This document shows positions 30,374 through 30,980 of a stretch of 30,980 nt of DNA, in pieces. The stretch's first letter is position 1; each line of letters starts with the position of its first letter. Under the pieces are notes generated by a model, which worked only from the letters and a program-made list of their open reading frames with translations, made no database searches and had not been told where the DNA came from. The stretch is from Butyrivibrio proteoclasticus B316 (lineage in GTDB: Bacteria > Bacillota > Clostridia > Lachnospirales > Lachnospiraceae). The DNA lies in the NCBI RefSeq assembly GCF_000145035.1, contig NC_014387.1, positions 3,240,988 through 3,271,967 on the forward strand, given 5' to 3'. Made by a program: the position numbers and the translations under genes.

Positions 30374-30925
30374 TTATGCAGCCTTTTTTACTGTACTATT
30401 TGTTGCTAATCCTGCTTTATACAGAGCAAATACTATTGTAGGAATGAATATAAGCTGAATGATAATTCCCGGAAGGCTTGTTACAAAGTAGCTTGTAGCC
30501 CATACCTTTATTGAATACTCACCTCTTGCAAAAATGAGAGCGCGGGACAAACCACCGATAACCCTACCTGCAAGCATAGCAACAATCAGGCTTATATAAA
30601 GATCCGCATATATCTTTCCTGTGTTGACAAGTTTTATCATAAGACCAGTACAGATGCCATAAACAGCAAGTTCAACCATCATTGCAGGCAAAATAGCCAT
30701 TGGTGGCATTCCTGTAATAATCGATGAAAGAAGTGGTCCGACAAGTCCGCAAACAAGACCATACTGCCATCCGCATACCAATCCGCAAATAAGTACCGGA
30801 ATATGCATAGGGCTGATCACTGACCCGGCATTCGGAATCATGTGAAATGCCATCGGCAGTACCACACACAAGGCAATACACATTGCAGTTGTTACCATAT
30901 TTTTTACTAAGTTTTGTTGTTTCAT
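30374..30925 (-). CDS. ECF transporter S component
   Basis: A 183-residue membrane protein with six helices. Residues 30-55 read PNAGSVISPMHIPVLICGLV and the middle has GPLLSSIITGMPPMAILPAM, both typical of ECF S components that bind a vitamin or metal complex. ATPases and the T component are not next to it, so it uses shared ECF modules encoded elsewhere. The substrate cannot be read off. The 55 bases upstream of it are too short to show any riboswitch. GGGGG lies before the ATG. Confidence 0.85.
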   Translation of the reverse strand: MKQQNLVKNMVTTAMCIALCVVLPMAFHMIPNAGSVISPMHIPVLICGLVCGWQYGLVCGLVGPLLSSIITGMPPMAILPAMMVELAVYGICTGLMIKLVNTGKIYADLYISLIVAMLAGRVIGGLSRALIFARGEYSIKVWATSYFVTSLPGIIIQLIFIPTIVFALYKAGLATNSTVKKAA

Positions 30926-30980
30926 TTTTCTTAACCCCCATGGTTTCTTTTTTCAAAACTTCTATTATGATAACAACACC

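Overview
The window looks like chromosomal DNA of a low-GC Firmicute, most likely a motile, saccharolytic member of the Lachnospiraceae (Butyrivibrio or Roseburia-like). This is an inference. It rests on AT-rich intergenic DNA, near-universal GGAGG-type ribosome sites, ATGA start/stop overlaps, and small protein families common in that group. There are no rRNA or tRNA genes and no complete insertion sequence.

Layout. (1) 1-6816, almost all minus strand, is a run of small redox and housekeeping genes: two Cys-rich small proteins, two flavin reductases, a glutaredoxin-like protein, an acetyltransferase, a glyoxalase-fold protein, a rhodanese/cyclophilin-like lipoprotein, DUF523, a Dabb protein and a serine hydrolase. 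Between the first flavin reductase and a truncated hydrolase remnant lies a plus-strand segment that appears to be a structured non-coding RNA. It has its own promoter, four look-alike hairpins spaced 55, 55 and 51 nt apart, and a strong terminator. (2) 6939-14048 is a maltodextrin/starch-oligosaccharide operon (lipoprotein, cytoplasmic GH13 enzyme, binding protein, two permeases) with a divergent, shortened LacI regulator and two matching operators. The transport ATPase is absent and is presumably a shared MsmX-type protein encoded elsewhere. (3) 14099-20402 is a regulator-rich stretch: TetR, an XRE-AbrB fusion with an acyltransferase, LysR divergent from a hydrolase pair, and a Crp/Fnr regulator divergent from a ferredoxin-type protein. 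A lactate dehydrogenase stump with an intact ribosome site lies here. (4) 20589-23359 holds a chemoreceptor without an outside sensor domain, a deformylase-like enzyme, an HNH protein and a half-size EamA transporter.

(5) 23393-27489 is the accessory region. It contains a three-gene unit (XRE regulator, AAA ATPase, TOPRIM-like protein) with the architecture of a split OLD-family or PARIS-like defence system, and its XRE operator sits over its own -10 box. Next come gene fragments, orphan ORFs and several perfect palindromes, including one of 26 bp. (6) 27490-30925 holds a tight operon of a J-domain protein, a helical-repeat protein and a DUF4298 protein (with a possible 23-residue smORF between the last two), followed by a methyltransferase paired with an ECF transporter S component.

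The two strongest candidates for something undescribed are the periodic-hairpin RNA at 1055-1283 and the ATPase/TOPRIM/XRE cassette at 23393-25699.
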